Shown piece by piece: positions 5,800 to 12,937 of a stretch of 15,297 nt of DNA (within the stretch, counting starts at the first letter, position 1; each line of letters opens with the position of its first letter). A model generated the notes under the pieces. The model made no database searches. It was not told the origin of the DNA and saw only the letters and a program-made list of their open reading frames with translations. The translations under genes were made by a program, and so were the position numbers. The DNA is from Aliivibrio_A kagoshimensis (GTDB lineage Bacteria > Pseudomonadota > Gammaproteobacteria > Enterobacterales > Vibrionaceae): positions 1 through 15,297 of the forward strand of contig NZ_JAKJSQ010000079.1 of assembly GCF_050337105.1 (NCBI RefSeq), given 5' to 3'.

Positions 5800-5979
5800 T
5801 TACTCCTCAACTTTAACCATATAGTGAACTTTGTTGATCATGCCGCGTACGCAAGCAGTATCTTCAACTTCAACTGTATGGTTGATTCGACGAAGGCCAA
5901 GACCTGTAAGACACAATTTGTGTCTAGGTAAACGACCGATTGAGCTTTTAATCTGAGTTACTTTGATAGTTTTAGCCAT
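5800..5979 (-). CDS. rpmD: 50S ribosomal protein L30
   Basis: This 59-residue gene begins MAKTIKVTQIKSSIGRLP and ends VRGMINKVHYMVKVEE, matching E. coli L30 in length and fold signature. L30 is a small globular protein on the back of the 50S subunit. Residues 19-26 (RHKLCLTG) differ from the KHKATLRG that I recall in most relatives, and Cys occurs at 23 and 43. The GGAG ribosome binding site overlaps the rpsE stop, leaving 5 bases between the genes. Confidence 0.96.
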   Translation of the reverse strand: MAKTIKVTQIKSSIGRLPRHKLCLTGLGLRRINHTVEVEDTACVRGMINKVHYMVKVEE

Positions 5980-5984
5980 GGTAC

Positions 5985-6485
5985 TTACTCCGAAATAGAT
6001 TCAACAGTTAGACCACGCTTAGCAGCTACCATCTCAGGTGACTTCATACCACTAAGTCCATCAATTGTTGCGCGAACAACGTTGATTGGGTTAGTAGAGC
6101 CGTAAGCTTTTGCTAGAACGTTGCGGACACCCACAACCTCTAGTACTGCACGCATCGCACCACCGGCAATGATACCAGTACCTTCAGACGCAGGCTGCAT
6201 GTACACTTTAGAACCAGTGTGGCGACCTTTTACTGCGTGGTGAAGAGTACCGTCGTTCAATGCAATGTTAAACATGTTGCGACGTGCTTTTTCCATTGAT
6301 TTTTGAATCGCTGCAGGTACTTCACGGGCTTTACCGTATCCGAAACCTACACGACCATTACCGTCACCAACTACTGTTAGTGCAGTAAAGCTAAAGATTC
6401 GACCACCTTTAACCGTTTTTGAAACACGGTTTACAGCGATCAGTTTTTCATTTAAATCTGAAGCTTGTTGTTGTTCTTTTGCCAT
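5985..6485 (-). CDS. rpsE: 30S ribosomal protein S5
   Basis: S5 lines the mRNA entry channel and takes part in decoding accuracy. The 166 residues are close to E. coli (167). The double-stranded RNA-binding-like domain holds AVNRVSKTVKGGRIFSFTAL, the loop in which spectinomycin-resistance and ram mutations occur in E. coli, and it looks wild type. The C-terminal domain has PASEGTGIIAGGAMRAVLE and AKAYGSTNPINVVRAT. The first residues (MAKEQQQASDLNEK) vary between species. It starts 14 bases after rplR. Confidence 0.97.
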   Translation of the reverse strand: MAKEQQQASDLNEKLIAVNRVSKTVKGGRIFSFTALTVVGDGNGRVGFGYGKAREVPAAIQKSMEKARRNMFNIALNDGTLHHAVKGRHTGSKVYMQPASEGTGIIAGGAMRAVLEVVGVRNVLAKAYGSTNPINVVRATIDGLSGMKSPEMVAAKRGLTVESISE

Positions 6486-6499
6486 CTTCCAACCCTACC

Positions 6500-6853
6500 T
6501 TAGAATTTCAGACCAGCTTCACGGGCACTATCGGCCAATGCAGCTACTCGTCCGTGGTATTGGAAACCAGAACGATCGAAAGCAACAGTTGTAATGCCTT
6601 TTTCGATAGCACGTTCAGCGATTGCTTTACCAACTGCTGTAGCGGCCTCAACGTTACCGGTATATTTCAATTGCTCACGGATCGACTTCTCTAGGGTAGA
6701 AGCAGAAGCGATGACCTCAGAGCCATTTGATGCGATTACCTGCGCGTACGTATGACGCGGGGTACGGTGTATCACTAGACGCGTAGCGCCCAGCTCGGCA
6801 ATCTTACGACGTGCACGTGTAGCACGACGGATGCGAGATGCTTTCTTATCCAT
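6500..6853 (-). CDS. rplR: 50S ribosomal protein L18
   Basis: L18 binds 5S rRNA with L5 and L25 in the central protuberance. The 117 residues equal E. coli. Visible hallmarks are the basic N-terminus MDKKASRIRRATRARRK, the strand RLVIHRTPRHTYAQVIA and the C-terminal DRSGFQYHGRVAALADSARE. It is separated from rplF by 9 bases. Confidence 0.98.
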   Translation of the reverse strand: MDKKASRIRRATRARRKIAELGATRLVIHRTPRHTYAQVIASNGSEVIASASTLEKSIREQLKYTGNVEAATAVGKAIAERAIEKGITTVAFDRSGFQYHGRVAALADSAREAGLKF

Positions 6854-6862
6854 AGTGTTACC

Positions 6863-7396
6863 TTACTTCTTCTTAGCTTCTTTGGTACGCACGACTTCGT
6901 CGGCGTAACGAACACCTTTGCCTTTATAAGGCTCAGGCTCACGATAAGAACGAATGTCAGCTGCAACTTGACCTACAACTTGCTTATCACAAGCAGTAAT
7001 AATGATCTCAGTTTGACTTGGACATTCAGCTTTAACACCTTCAGGTAGAGCGTGCTCTACTGGGTGCGAGAAGCCCAACGTTAGAGCCACGGTGTTGCCT
7101 TTAATAGCAGCACGGTAACCAACGCCTTTTAGGGTAAGCTTTTTAGTAAAGCCTTCAGTAACACCAATAACCATGTTGTTCACAAGTGCACGAGCAGTAC
7201 CAGCTTGAGCGTTAGCTCGTGGTTTACTTTCGTTCCATGTGAAAACAATAGTGTTATCTTCTTGGGAAAGAGTCACATCATCGTTAATTACACGAGATAA
7301 TTCACCTTTACCACCCTTGATAGTGATTTCCTGACCGTTTAACTTCAACTCTACGCCAGCAGGAAGAACAACAGGTGCTTTTGCAACACGAGACAT
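6863..7396 (-). CDS. rplF: 50S ribosomal protein L6
   Basis: L6 has two similar alpha/beta domains and lies next to the sarcin-ricin loop and the GTPase centre. The 177 residues equal E. coli. Domain 1 spans about 1-82 and domain 2 about 83-177, with LKGVGYRAAIKGNTVALTLG in the second. The L6 signature EPEPYKGKGVRY is at 153-164, and the tail is Lys-rich (KEAKKK). It starts 10 bases after rpsH. Confidence 0.98.
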   Translation of the reverse strand: MSRVAKAPVVLPAGVELKLNGQEITIKGGKGELSRVINDDVTLSQEDNTIVFTWNESKPRANAQAGTARALVNNMVIGVTEGFTKKLTLKGVGYRAAIKGNTVALTLGFSHPVEHALPEGVKAECPSQTEIIITACDKQVVGQVAADIRSYREPEPYKGKGVRYADEVVRTKEAKKK

Positions 7397-7406
7397 ATTC
7401 TACTCC

Positions 7407-7799
7407 TTACGCTACGTAACAGATGATTTCACCACCAAGTCCTGCCTTGCGAGCAGCACGGTCTGACATCAGACCCTTGGAAGTAGAAACGATTGCAACC
7501 CCAAGGCCACCCATCACAGTTGGAAGCTCGTCTTTTTTCTTATAGACGCGCAAACTAGGACGTGAAACACGTTGGATTTGCTCGATAACCGGTTTAGCTT
7601 GAAAGTACTTAAGAGTAATTTCTAGCTCAGGTTTTACTTCGCCTTCAACAGCGAAGTCAGCGATGTAACCTTCAGACTTAAGCAAAGCGGCAATAGCAAC
7701 TTTTAGCTTGGATGAAGGCATTTTTACAGCAACTTTATGTGCTGATTGACCGTTGCGAACGCGGGTCAGCATATCCGAAATCGGATCTTGCATGCTCAT
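7407..7799 (-). CDS. rpsH: 30S ribosomal protein S8
   Basis: S8 is a primary binder of the central domain of 16S rRNA (helix 21) and the translational repressor of the spc operon. The 130 residues equal E. coli. The C-terminal RNA-binding signature STSKGLMSDRAARKAGLGG (105-123) is intact, consistent with both rRNA and mRNA binding. The likely mRNA target is seen at the start of rplE in this window. It starts 27 bases after rpsN. Confidence 0.98.
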   Translation of the reverse strand: MSMQDPISDMLTRVRNGQSAHKVAVKMPSSKLKVAIAALLKSEGYIADFAVEGEVKPELEITLKYFQAKPVIEQIQRVSRPSLRVYKKKDELPTVMGGLGVAIVSTSKGLMSDRAARKAGLGGEIICYVA

Positions 7800-7826
7800 A
7801 GAATTTCTCCAATGATTAAAGTGGCA

Positions 7827-8132
7827 TTACCAGCTAGCTTTACGAAGTCCCGGAATCTCGCCTTTCATGCAAGCTTCACGGACCTTAATGCGGCTTAAAC
7901 CGAATTTACGTAGGTAACCGTGTGGACGACCAGTTTGGTTACAACGATTACGCTGACGAGATGCACTTGAATCACGTGGAAGCGCTTGCAGTTTTAACAC
8001 TGCGTCCCAACGCTCTTCTTCAGATGCTTTTACATCGCTTATTAATGCTTTTAGTGCAGAACGCTTTTCAGCGAACTTAGCTACTAGCTTTGCACGCTTC
8101 GTTTCACGTGCTTTCATAGATTGTTTAGCCAT
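7827..8132 (-). CDS. rpsN: 30S ribosomal protein S14, long zinc-free form
   Basis: S14 is in the 30S head near the A site. The 101 residues equal E. coli. The signature RNRCNQTGRPHGYLRKFGLS (61-80) is present, but there is no pair of CxxC motifs (only Cys64 and Cys88), so this is the zinc-independent long form. The end GEIPGLRKASW is typical. It starts 17 bases after rplE. Confidence 0.98.
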   Translation of the reverse strand: MAKQSMKARETKRAKLVAKFAEKRSALKALISDVKASEEERWDAVLKLQALPRDSSASRQRNRCNQTGRPHGYLRKFGLSRIKVREACMKGEIPGLRKASW

Positions 8133-8149
8133 AACAGTAACCCTTCACC

Positions 8150-8689
8150 TTACTTACGGAATGGGAAGTTAAAGGCAGCTAGCAGAGCATGGCCTTCTTC
8201 ATCAGTTTGAGCAGAAGTCGTGATAGTGATATCAAGACCGCGCACACGATCTACTTTATCGTAGTCGATTTCTGGGAAGATGATTTGCTCGCGAACGCCC
8301 ATGCTGTAGTTACCGCGTCCGTCAAAAGACTTAGCGCTAACACCACGGAAATCACGTACACGTGGAAGAGAAATTGAAATCAAACGTTCCAAGAACTCCC
8401 ACATACGTTCGCCACGTAGGGTTACTTTACAACCGATTGGGTAGCCTTCACGAATCTTGAAGCCAGCAACTGATTTACGTGCTTTAGTGATCAAAGGCTT
8501 TTGGCCAGAGATCAGCGCCATATCAGCTGATGCATTTTCAAGAAGTTTTTTATCGTTGATTGCTTCACCAACACCCATGTTTAGGGTGATTTTTTCAACC
8601 CTAGGGACTTGCATGACGCTTGAGTAGCTAAACTGTTTGGCCAGTTCAGCGACTACAGACGACTTGTAGTAATCATGCAGTTTCGCCAT
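8150..8689 (-). CDS. rplE: 50S ribosomal protein L5
   Basis: L5 binds 5S rRNA and touches P-site tRNA and S13 across the subunit bridge. The 179 residues equal E. coli. Key segments are VEKITLNMGVGEAINDKKLL (31-50), KSVAGFKIREGYPIGCKVTL and GVREQIIFPEIDYDKVDRVR. The first codons overlap the presumed S8 operator hairpin, so S8 would block rplE and later genes first. It starts 14 bases after rplX. Confidence 0.98.
   Translation of the reverse strand: MAKLHDYYKSSVVAELAKQFSYSSVMQVPRVEKITLNMGVGEAINDKKLLENASADMALISGQKPLITKARKSVAGFKIREGYPIGCKVTLRGERMWEFLERLISISLPRVRDFRGVSAKSFDGRGNYSMGVREQIIFPEIDYDKVDRVRGLDITITTSAQTDEEGHALLAAFNFPFRK
8652..8670 (-). promoter_or_regulatory. Presumed S8 repressor-binding hairpin in the rplE start region
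   Basis: On the minus strand ACTACA (8670-8665), 7-base loop, TGTAGT (8657-8652) forms a stem within codons 7-13 of rplE. In E. coli, S8 represses the spc operon by binding a hairpin at this same place (ACTAC/GTAGT, as I recall), which mimics its 16S rRNA site. The stem is seen directly; S8 binding is inferred from position and resemblance. Confidence 0.7.
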
Positions 8690-8703
8690 AGTAGAACTCC
8701 AAA

Positions 8704-9018
8704 TTACTTAATTGTTTCACCGTTTGACTTGAAGAAACGAACTTTCTTCTCATCTTCGAAACGGAAACCTACACGGTCAGCTTTGCCGGTGGCTTCATTG
8801 AATAGAGCAATGTTTGAAGCATCAATTGCTGCTTCTTGCTCAACGATACCGCCTTGTTGACCTAGAGCCGGTACAGGCTTTTGGTGTTTTTTAACAAGGT
8901 TGATACCTTCAACGATAACTTTACCGGTTGCTAGAACCTCTGTTACCTTACCGCGCTTACCTTTATCTTTTCCAGTAAGTACGATTACTTCGTCATTACG
9001 ACGGATTTTTGCTGCCAT
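8704..9018 (-). CDS. rplX: 50S ribosomal protein L24
   Basis: L24 is an assembly-initiator protein that binds the 5' end of 23S rRNA and lies near the tunnel exit. The 104 residues equal E. coli. A KOW motif is clear in DEVIVLTGKDKGKRGKVTEV (9-28). The C-terminal part keeps GFRFEDEKKVRFFKSNGE. It lies 12 bases after rplN. Confidence 0.97.
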   Translation of the reverse strand: MAAKIRRNDEVIVLTGKDKGKRGKVTEVLATGKVIVEGINLVKKHQKPVPALGQQGGIVEQEAAIDASNIALFNEATGKADRVGFRFEDEKKVRFFKSNGETIK

Positions 9019-9030
9019 TTTTGTCGCTCC

Positions 9031-9402
9031 TTACAGAACTTCTGGTGCAAGTGAAACAATCTTCATGAATTTCGCATTGCGAAGTTCACGAGTCACAGGA
9101 CCAAAGATACGTGTACCGACTGGTTGCTCAGTAGTGTCATTCAACAATACGCAAGCATTACGGTCGAAGCGAATGACTGAACCGTCTGGACGACGAACGC
9201 CTTTACGAGTGCGCACTACCACCGCTTTCAGAACGTCACCTTTCTTAACTTTACCGCGAGGAATTGCTTCCTTAACAGTAACTTTAATGACGTCTCCGAT
9301 ATGTGCATAACGGCGATGTGAACCACCCAGGACCTTAATACACATTACTCTACGAGCGCCGGAGTTATCCGCAGCCTCGAGTGTACTTTGCATTTGGATC
9401 AT
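9031..9402 (-). CDS. rplN: 50S ribosomal protein L14
   Basis: L14 lies on the subunit interface, contacts 16S rRNA in a bridge and is the binding place of the silencing factor RsfS. The 123 residues equal E. coli. Signature segments are ADNSGARRVMCIKVLGGSHR and KKGDVLKAVVVRTRKGVRRP. The end FMKIVSLAPEVL is typical. It is the first gene of the spc operon, with a GGAG ribosome binding site 8 bases before ATG and its own promoter upstream. Confidence 0.98.
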   Translation of the reverse strand: MIQMQSTLEAADNSGARRVMCIKVLGGSHRRYAHIGDVIKVTVKEAIPRGKVKKGDVLKAVVVRTRKGVRRPDGSVIRFDRNACVLLNDTTEQPVGTRIFGPVTRELRNAKFMKIVSLAPEVL

Positions 9403-9431
9403 GTTAGTGCTCCGCTAATTTATATAATCTA

Positions 9432-9468
9432 GACCCATCACGGGTCGGGCTGCCCTCATTAAAAGGGC
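9432..9468 (-). other. Two short hairpins in the spc operon leader
   Basis: The untranslated leader of rplN carries GCCCT/AGGGC (9468-9464 with 9456-9452, 7-base loop) and then GACCC/GGGTC (9446-9442 with 9436-9432, 5-base loop). Both are GC-rich 5-bp stems in a leader of about 65 nt. They may protect the 5' end of the mRNA. No known r-protein acts on this part of the spc leader, so their role is open. Confidence 0.5.
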
Positions 9469-9473
9469 TGCGA

Positions 9474-9502
9474 ATTGTACCACCCTTTTTTAAATAAGGG
9501 TA
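9474..9502 (-). promoter_or_regulatory. spc operon promoter
   Basis: On the minus strand the -10 is TACAAT (9479-9474) and the -35 is TACCCT (9502-9497), with a 17-bp spacer. The -35 is far from consensus, but the E. coli spc promoter, as I recall it, has CTACCC at the same distance from its -10 and the same T-rich stretch upstream. The start site would be about 70 bases before rplN. A 6-bp palindrome (9482-9487 with 9496-9501) sits inside the spacer. Confidence 0.75.
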
Positions 9503-9504
9503 GT

Positions 9505-9540
9505 CAAAAAATAAACGGCCTCAAAATTAATTTGAGACCG
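9505..9540 (-). terminator. Intrinsic terminator or attenuator after rpsQ (end of S10 operon)
   Basis: On the minus strand a 10-bp stem (CGGTCTCAAA 9540-9531 with TTTGAGGCCG 9525-9516, one G-T pair, 5-base loop) is followed by TTTATTTTTTG (9515-9505). It lies 26 bases after the rpsQ stop and overlaps the region just upstream of the spc promoter. It should end much of the S10 transcription, leaving the spc genes mainly on their own promoter. Confidence 0.85.
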
Positions 9541-9566
9541 CTTATATGCGTTATAAAATCAGCAAA

Positions 9567-9821
9567 TTATGATTTTGCTTTTTCTATAACTCGTACCAAA
9601 GTCCAAGATTTAGTCTTAGACAGTGGACGACATTCACGAACTTCAACAGCGTCGCCTAGGCCACACTCGTTGCTTTCGTCATGTGCATGAAGCTTAGTCG
9701 TACGTTTGATGTATTTTCCGTAGATCGGATGTTTCACCATACGTTCAATAGAAACAACGATAGACTTGTCCATCTTGTTGCTAATTACACGACCTTGCAT
9801 TGTACGAATTTTGTCGCTCAT
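9567..9821 (-). CDS. rpsQ: 30S ribosomal protein S17
   Basis: S17 is a primary 16S rRNA binder of the OB-fold type in the 30S body. The 84 residues equal E. coli. The core HPIYGKYIKRTTKLHAHDE and ECRPLSKTKSWTLVRV are conserved. Its ATG overlaps the rpmC stop by one base (TAATG), so translation is coupled to rpmC. It is the last gene of the S10 operon and is followed by a terminator. Confidence 0.98.
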   Translation of the reverse strand: MSDKIRTMQGRVISNKMDKSIVVSIERMVKHPIYGKYIKRTTKLHAHDESNECGLGDAVEVRECRPLSKTKSWTLVRVIEKAKS

Positions 9822-10012
9822 TATGCGTCAGCCTTCTCAGTCAATACAGTTTTAACACGTGCGATGTCACGGCGTACAGTTTTCAGAGTATGAGTCTGCT
9901 GTAGTTGACCAGTCGCAGTTTGCATACGCAAGCTGAACTGTTCACGTAGCAAATTCAAAAGCTCTTCATTAAGCTCTGCAACGCTTTTTTCGCGTAGATC
10001 TTGTGCTTTCAT
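9821..10012 (-). CDS. rpmC: 50S ribosomal protein L29
   Basis: L29 is a small helical-hairpin protein at the tunnel exit, beside L23. The 63 residues equal E. coli. The first helix is MKAQDLREKSVAELNEELLN, then LREQFSLRMQTATGQLQQ, and the second helix ends VRRDIARVKTVLTEKADA. Both its start and its stop share one base with the neighbouring genes (TAATG overlaps), a typical coupled pair arrangement. Confidence 0.97.
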   Translation of the reverse strand: MKAQDLREKSVAELNEELLNLLREQFSLRMQTATGQLQQTHTLKTVRRDIARVKTVLTEKADA

Positions 10013-10422
10013 TACATCACCTGCTTAGTTACAAAAGTAGTTTTTATAGGCAGTTTACATGCCGCTAGGCGGAATGCTTCACGAGCCAACTCTTCAGGTA
10101 CACCGTCCATTTCATACATAACCTTTCCAGGTTGGATTTGGGCTACCCAGTACTCAACGTTACCTTTACCCTTACCCTGACGAACTTCTAGTGGTTTTTC
10201 TGTAATTGGCTTATCTGGAAAAACTCGAATCCAGATTTGGCCTTGACGCTTAACAGCACGAGTCATAGCACGACGTGCGGCTTCGATCTGACGTGCAGTA
10301 AGACGTCCACGGCCAACAGCTTTAAGTCCGAAATCGCCGAAGCTGACTTCTTGACCTTTAGCTAGACCACGGTTGCGACCTGTATGAACCTTACGGAACT
10401 TAGTGCGTTTAGGTTGTAGCAT
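10012..10422 (-). CDS. rplP: 50S ribosomal protein L16
   Basis: L16 contacts the A-site tRNA elbow and is needed late in 50S maturation. The 136 residues equal E. coli. It begins MLQPKRTKFRKVHTGRNRG and holds ARQIEAARRAMTRAVKRQG. Arg81 (LEVRQGKGKGNVEYWV) is the position hydroxylated by RoxA (YcfD) in E. coli. Its stop overlaps the rpmC start by one base, and it begins 11 bases after rpsC. Confidence 0.98.
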   Translation of the reverse strand: MLQPKRTKFRKVHTGRNRGLAKGQEVSFGDFGLKAVGRGRLTARQIEAARRAMTRAVKRQGQIWIRVFPDKPITEKPLEVRQGKGKGNVEYWVAQIQPGKVMYEMDGVPEELAREAFRLAACKLPIKTTFVTKQVM

Positions 10423-10433
10423 CAGTCTGCTCC

Positions 10434-11132
10434 TTACTTACGGCTTCTACGCTGCTTCTTAGGCTTGTCAGCCTTTGGCTCTACTGCATTTGCAGCCGGC
10501 ATTCCGCCCAGAACTTCACCTTTGAAGATCCAAACTTTAACGCCGATCACACCGTATTGGGTGTGAGCCGAAGAAGTTGCGTAATCAATATCAGCACGTA
10601 GAGTATGTAGAGGCACACGACCTTCACGATACCACTCAGAACGTGCAATTTCAGCTCCGCCTAGACGGCCGCCAACTTGCACTTTGATGCCTTTAGCGCC
10701 AAGACGCATTGCATTTTGTACCGCACGCTTCATAGCACGACGGAACATAACACGACGTTCTAGCTGTGATGAGATGCTGTCAGCTACAAGTTGACCATCT
10801 AGCTCAGGCTTACGTACTTCGGAGATATTAATCTGCGCCGGTACACCTGCAATTTTAGCAACGCCTGCGCGTAGCTTTTCAACATCTTCGCCTTTCTTAC
10901 CGATAACAACACCAGGGCGAGCAGTGTGAATAGTCACACGGATACTTTTCGCTGGACGCTCGATAACAATGCGTGATAGGGATGCTTTTTTCAGCTCTTT
11001 AGTTAAGAACTGACGTACCTTGAAGTCGCCGTCTAGGTTGTCAGCGAACTCTTGGCTGTTAGCAAACCAAGTGGCATTCCAAGGCTTGACGATGCCAAGA
11101 CGAATACCATTAGGATGTACTTTCTGACCCAT
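10434..11132 (-). CDS. rpsC: 30S ribosomal protein S3
   Basis: S3 lies in the 30S head at the mRNA entry and has helicase-related function with S4 and S5. The 232 residues are close to E. coli (233). A type 2 KH domain with the GKKG loop is at 78-81 (ARPGVVIGKKGEDVEKL). The C-terminal domain includes GRLGGAEIARSEWYREGRVP. The extreme C-terminus is basic (KPKKQRRSRK) and variable among species. It starts 19 bases after rplV. Confidence 0.98.
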   Translation of the reverse strand: MGQKVHPNGIRLGIVKPWNATWFANSQEFADNLDGDFKVRQFLTKELKKASLSRIVIERPAKSIRVTIHTARPGVVIGKKGEDVEKLRAGVAKIAGVPAQINISEVRKPELDGQLVADSISSQLERRVMFRRAMKRAVQNAMRLGAKGIKVQVGGRLGGAEIARSEWYREGRVPLHTLRADIDYATSSAHTQYGVIGVKVWIFKGEVLGGMPAANAVEPKADKPKKQRRSRK

Positions 11133-11151
11133 TTGCTTTCTCTCCTAGTCT

Positions 11152-11484
11152 TTAACGATCAGCTACAACAATACTGATGTGGCTTGAACGCTTCAAGATG
11201 CGATCTGCACGACCCTTCGCACGAGGCATAATACGCTTCATGGTAGGACCTTCGTCTACGAAGATTTTAGCGACATTGAGATCGTCAATATCAGCACCTT
11301 CGTTGTGTTCTGCGTTAGCAATAGCTGACTCAAGAACTTTTTTAATCAATTCAGCCGCTTTTTTGTTGCTGAAAGTTAAAAGTTCAAGCGCCGAGTCTAC
11401 TGATTTCCCACGGATTTGGTCTGCAACTAAGCGGGCCTTCTGTGGCGAAATGTGGGCAAAACGATGTTTAGCTATAGCTTCCAT
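11152..11484 (-). CDS. rplV: 50S ribosomal protein L22
   Basis: L22 touches all domains of 23S rRNA, and its long beta-hairpin narrows the exit tunnel. The 110 residues equal E. coli. The hairpin, about 80-100, includes Met82-Lys83-Arg84, the place of macrolide-resistance deletions in E. coli, and it is intact here. The core LLTFSNKKAAELIKKVLESA and the end SSHISIVVADR are typical. It starts 10 bases after rpsS. Confidence 0.98.
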   Translation of the reverse strand: MEAIAKHRFAHISPQKARLVADQIRGKSVDSALELLTFSNKKAAELIKKVLESAIANAEHNEGADIDDLNVAKIFVDEGPTMKRIMPRAKGRADRILKRSSHISIVVADR

Positions 11485-11494
11485 ATCTTACCCC

Positions 11495-11773
11495 TTAACG
11501 CTTTTTAGTTTTCTTATCTGCAGCGTGGCCGCGATAAGTACGAGTTGGTGCGAATTCGCCCAATTTATGACCGATCATATCTTCGGTAACAAAAACTGGA
11601 ACGTGCTGACGACCATTATGGACAGCGATGGTCAAACCGAGCATTGTAGGAATGATCATTGAACGACGGGACCAAGTCTTAATAGGCTTTTTGTCTCCGC
11701 TTTCCACCGCTTTCTCTACCTTCTTCAGCAAGTGTAGGTCAATAAATGGACCTTTCTTGAGAGAACGTGGCAT
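11495..11773 (-). CDS. rpsS: 30S ribosomal protein S19
   Basis: S19 forms a complex with S13 in the 30S head and contacts the A-site region. The 92 residues equal E. coli. It starts MPRSLKKGPFIDLHLLKKVE, holds the GLTIAVHNGRQHVPVFVTE strand pair, and has the S19 signature LGEFAPTRTYRGH at 71-83 followed by a basic tail. It starts 19 bases after rplB. Confidence 0.98.
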   Translation of the reverse strand: MPRSLKKGPFIDLHLLKKVEKAVESGDKKPIKTWSRRSMIIPTMLGLTIAVHNGRQHVPVFVTEDMIGHKLGEFAPTRTYRGHAADKKTKKR

Positions 11774-11792
11774 GGCGTAATCCTCTTATAGA

Positions 11793-12617
11793 TTATTTAT
11801 TACGACGACGTACAATGTACTTGTCGGTGCGTTTATTACTACGGGTCTTGAAGCCTTTAGTAGGCATACCCCATGGAGATACTGGATGACGGCCACCAGA
11901 TGTACGACCTTCACCACCACCGTGTGGGTGATCAACTGGGTTCATCGCAACACCGCGAACGGTTGGACGAACGCCACGCCAACGTGTAGCACCGGCTTTA
12001 CCCAGTTCACGTAGCATATGTTCAGCATTTCCTACTTCACCGACAGTCGCGCGACCCTCGGAAAGAACTTTGCGCATTTCACCAGAACGTAGACGCAATG
12101 TTACATATGCGCCATCGCGTGCGATGATTTGTGCGTAAGCACCAGCTGAACGAGCCAACTGAGCGCCTTTGCCAGGCTTAAGTTCGATACAGTGAACTGT
12201 AGAACCTACTGGGATGTTACGCAATGGCAAGCAGTTACCTGCTTTGATTGGCGCATCAACACCTGACTGAATTGCATCACCAGCTTTTAGGCCTTTTGAT
12301 GCAATGATATAACGACGTTCACCATCTGCGTACAGAGCTAGTGCAATGTTTGCACTACGGTTCGGATCGTATTCTATGCGTTCAATTTTCGCAGGAATAC
12401 CATCTTTAGTACGCTTGAAGTCGATCATGCGGTAATGGTGCTTGTGACCACCACCAACGTGACGTACGGTGATACGACCTGTATTGTTACGACCACCTGA
12501 TTTAGAGTTTTTCTCTAAAAGAGGTGCGTACGGCTTACCCTTGTGTAGGTCAGAGTTTACCACTTTAACAACGTGGCGACGACCAGGGGAAGTCGGCTTA
12601 CACTTTACTATAGCCAT
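11793..12617 (-). CDS. rplB: 50S ribosomal protein L2
   Basis: L2 is among the most conserved ribosomal proteins. It is needed for subunit association and lies near the peptidyl transferase centre. The 274 residues exceed E. coli by one. RNA-binding segments include GRNNTGRITVRHVGGGHKHH (42-61). The C-terminal NPVDHPHGGGEGR (226-238) includes His230, equivalent to E. coli His229. The end is KRTDKYIVRRRNK. It lies 17 bases after rplW. Confidence 0.98.
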   Translation of the reverse strand: MAIVKCKPTSPGRRHVVKVVNSDLHKGKPYAPLLEKNSKSGGRNNTGRITVRHVGGGHKHHYRMIDFKRTKDGIPAKIERIEYDPNRSANIALALYADGERRYIIASKGLKAGDAIQSGVDAPIKAGNCLPLRNIPVGSTVHCIELKPGKGAQLARSAGAYAQIIARDGAYVTLRLRSGEMRKVLSEGRATVGEVGNAEHMLRELGKAGATRWRGVRPTVRGVAMNPVDHPHGGGEGRTSGGRHPVSPWGMPTKGFKTRSNKRTDKYIVRRRNK

Positions 12618-12634
12618 GTTTAACTACTCCTGTC

Positions 12635-12937
12635 TTACTCAGCGCCGCCAACGAAGTCGATGTCTTGACCTTCTTTCAAGATAACATATGCTTTTTTGAC
12701 ATCATTACGACGTCCCATACGCATACCTTGACGTTTGGTTTTACCCTTAGTGATAAGAGTATTAACAGACTTAACTTCAACCTCAAACAACTTTTCTACA
12801 GCTGCTTTGATCTCTTTCTTAGTTGCAGTGATTGCTACTTTAAAAACAATAGTATTGTTTTTTTCAGCAGCCATCGTTGCCTTTTCAGAGATGTGCGGGC
12901 CACGTAGTACTTTTAGTAGACGCTCTTCACTGATCAT
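12635..12937 (-). CDS. rplW: 50S ribosomal protein L23
   Basis: L23 is the docking protein at the tunnel exit for trigger factor and the signal recognition particle. The 100 residues equal E. coli. Glu18 (RGPHISEKA), the trigger factor contact in E. coli, is present. The long loop GKTKRQGMRMGRRNDVKKAY that reaches into the tunnel is also present. Its ATG overlaps the rplD stop by four bases (ATGA), so the two genes are translationally coupled. Confidence 0.98.
   Translation of the reverse strand: MISEERLLKVLRGPHISEKATMAAEKNNTIVFKVAITATKKEIKAAVEKLFEVEVKSVNTLITKGKTKRQGMRMGRRNDVKKAYVILKEGQDIDFVGGAE

Noticed and set aside
8900..9310. Plus-strand frame of 136 codons antisense to rplX and rplN
   Set aside because: Shadow of two canonical genes; Ser/Thr/Arg-rich sequence typical of antisense translation.
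11177..11662. Plus-strand frame of 161 codons antisense to rplV and rpsS
   Set aside because: The longest antisense frame, but it spans two conserved ribosomal protein genes and their gap, with no ribosome binding site or family resemblance.
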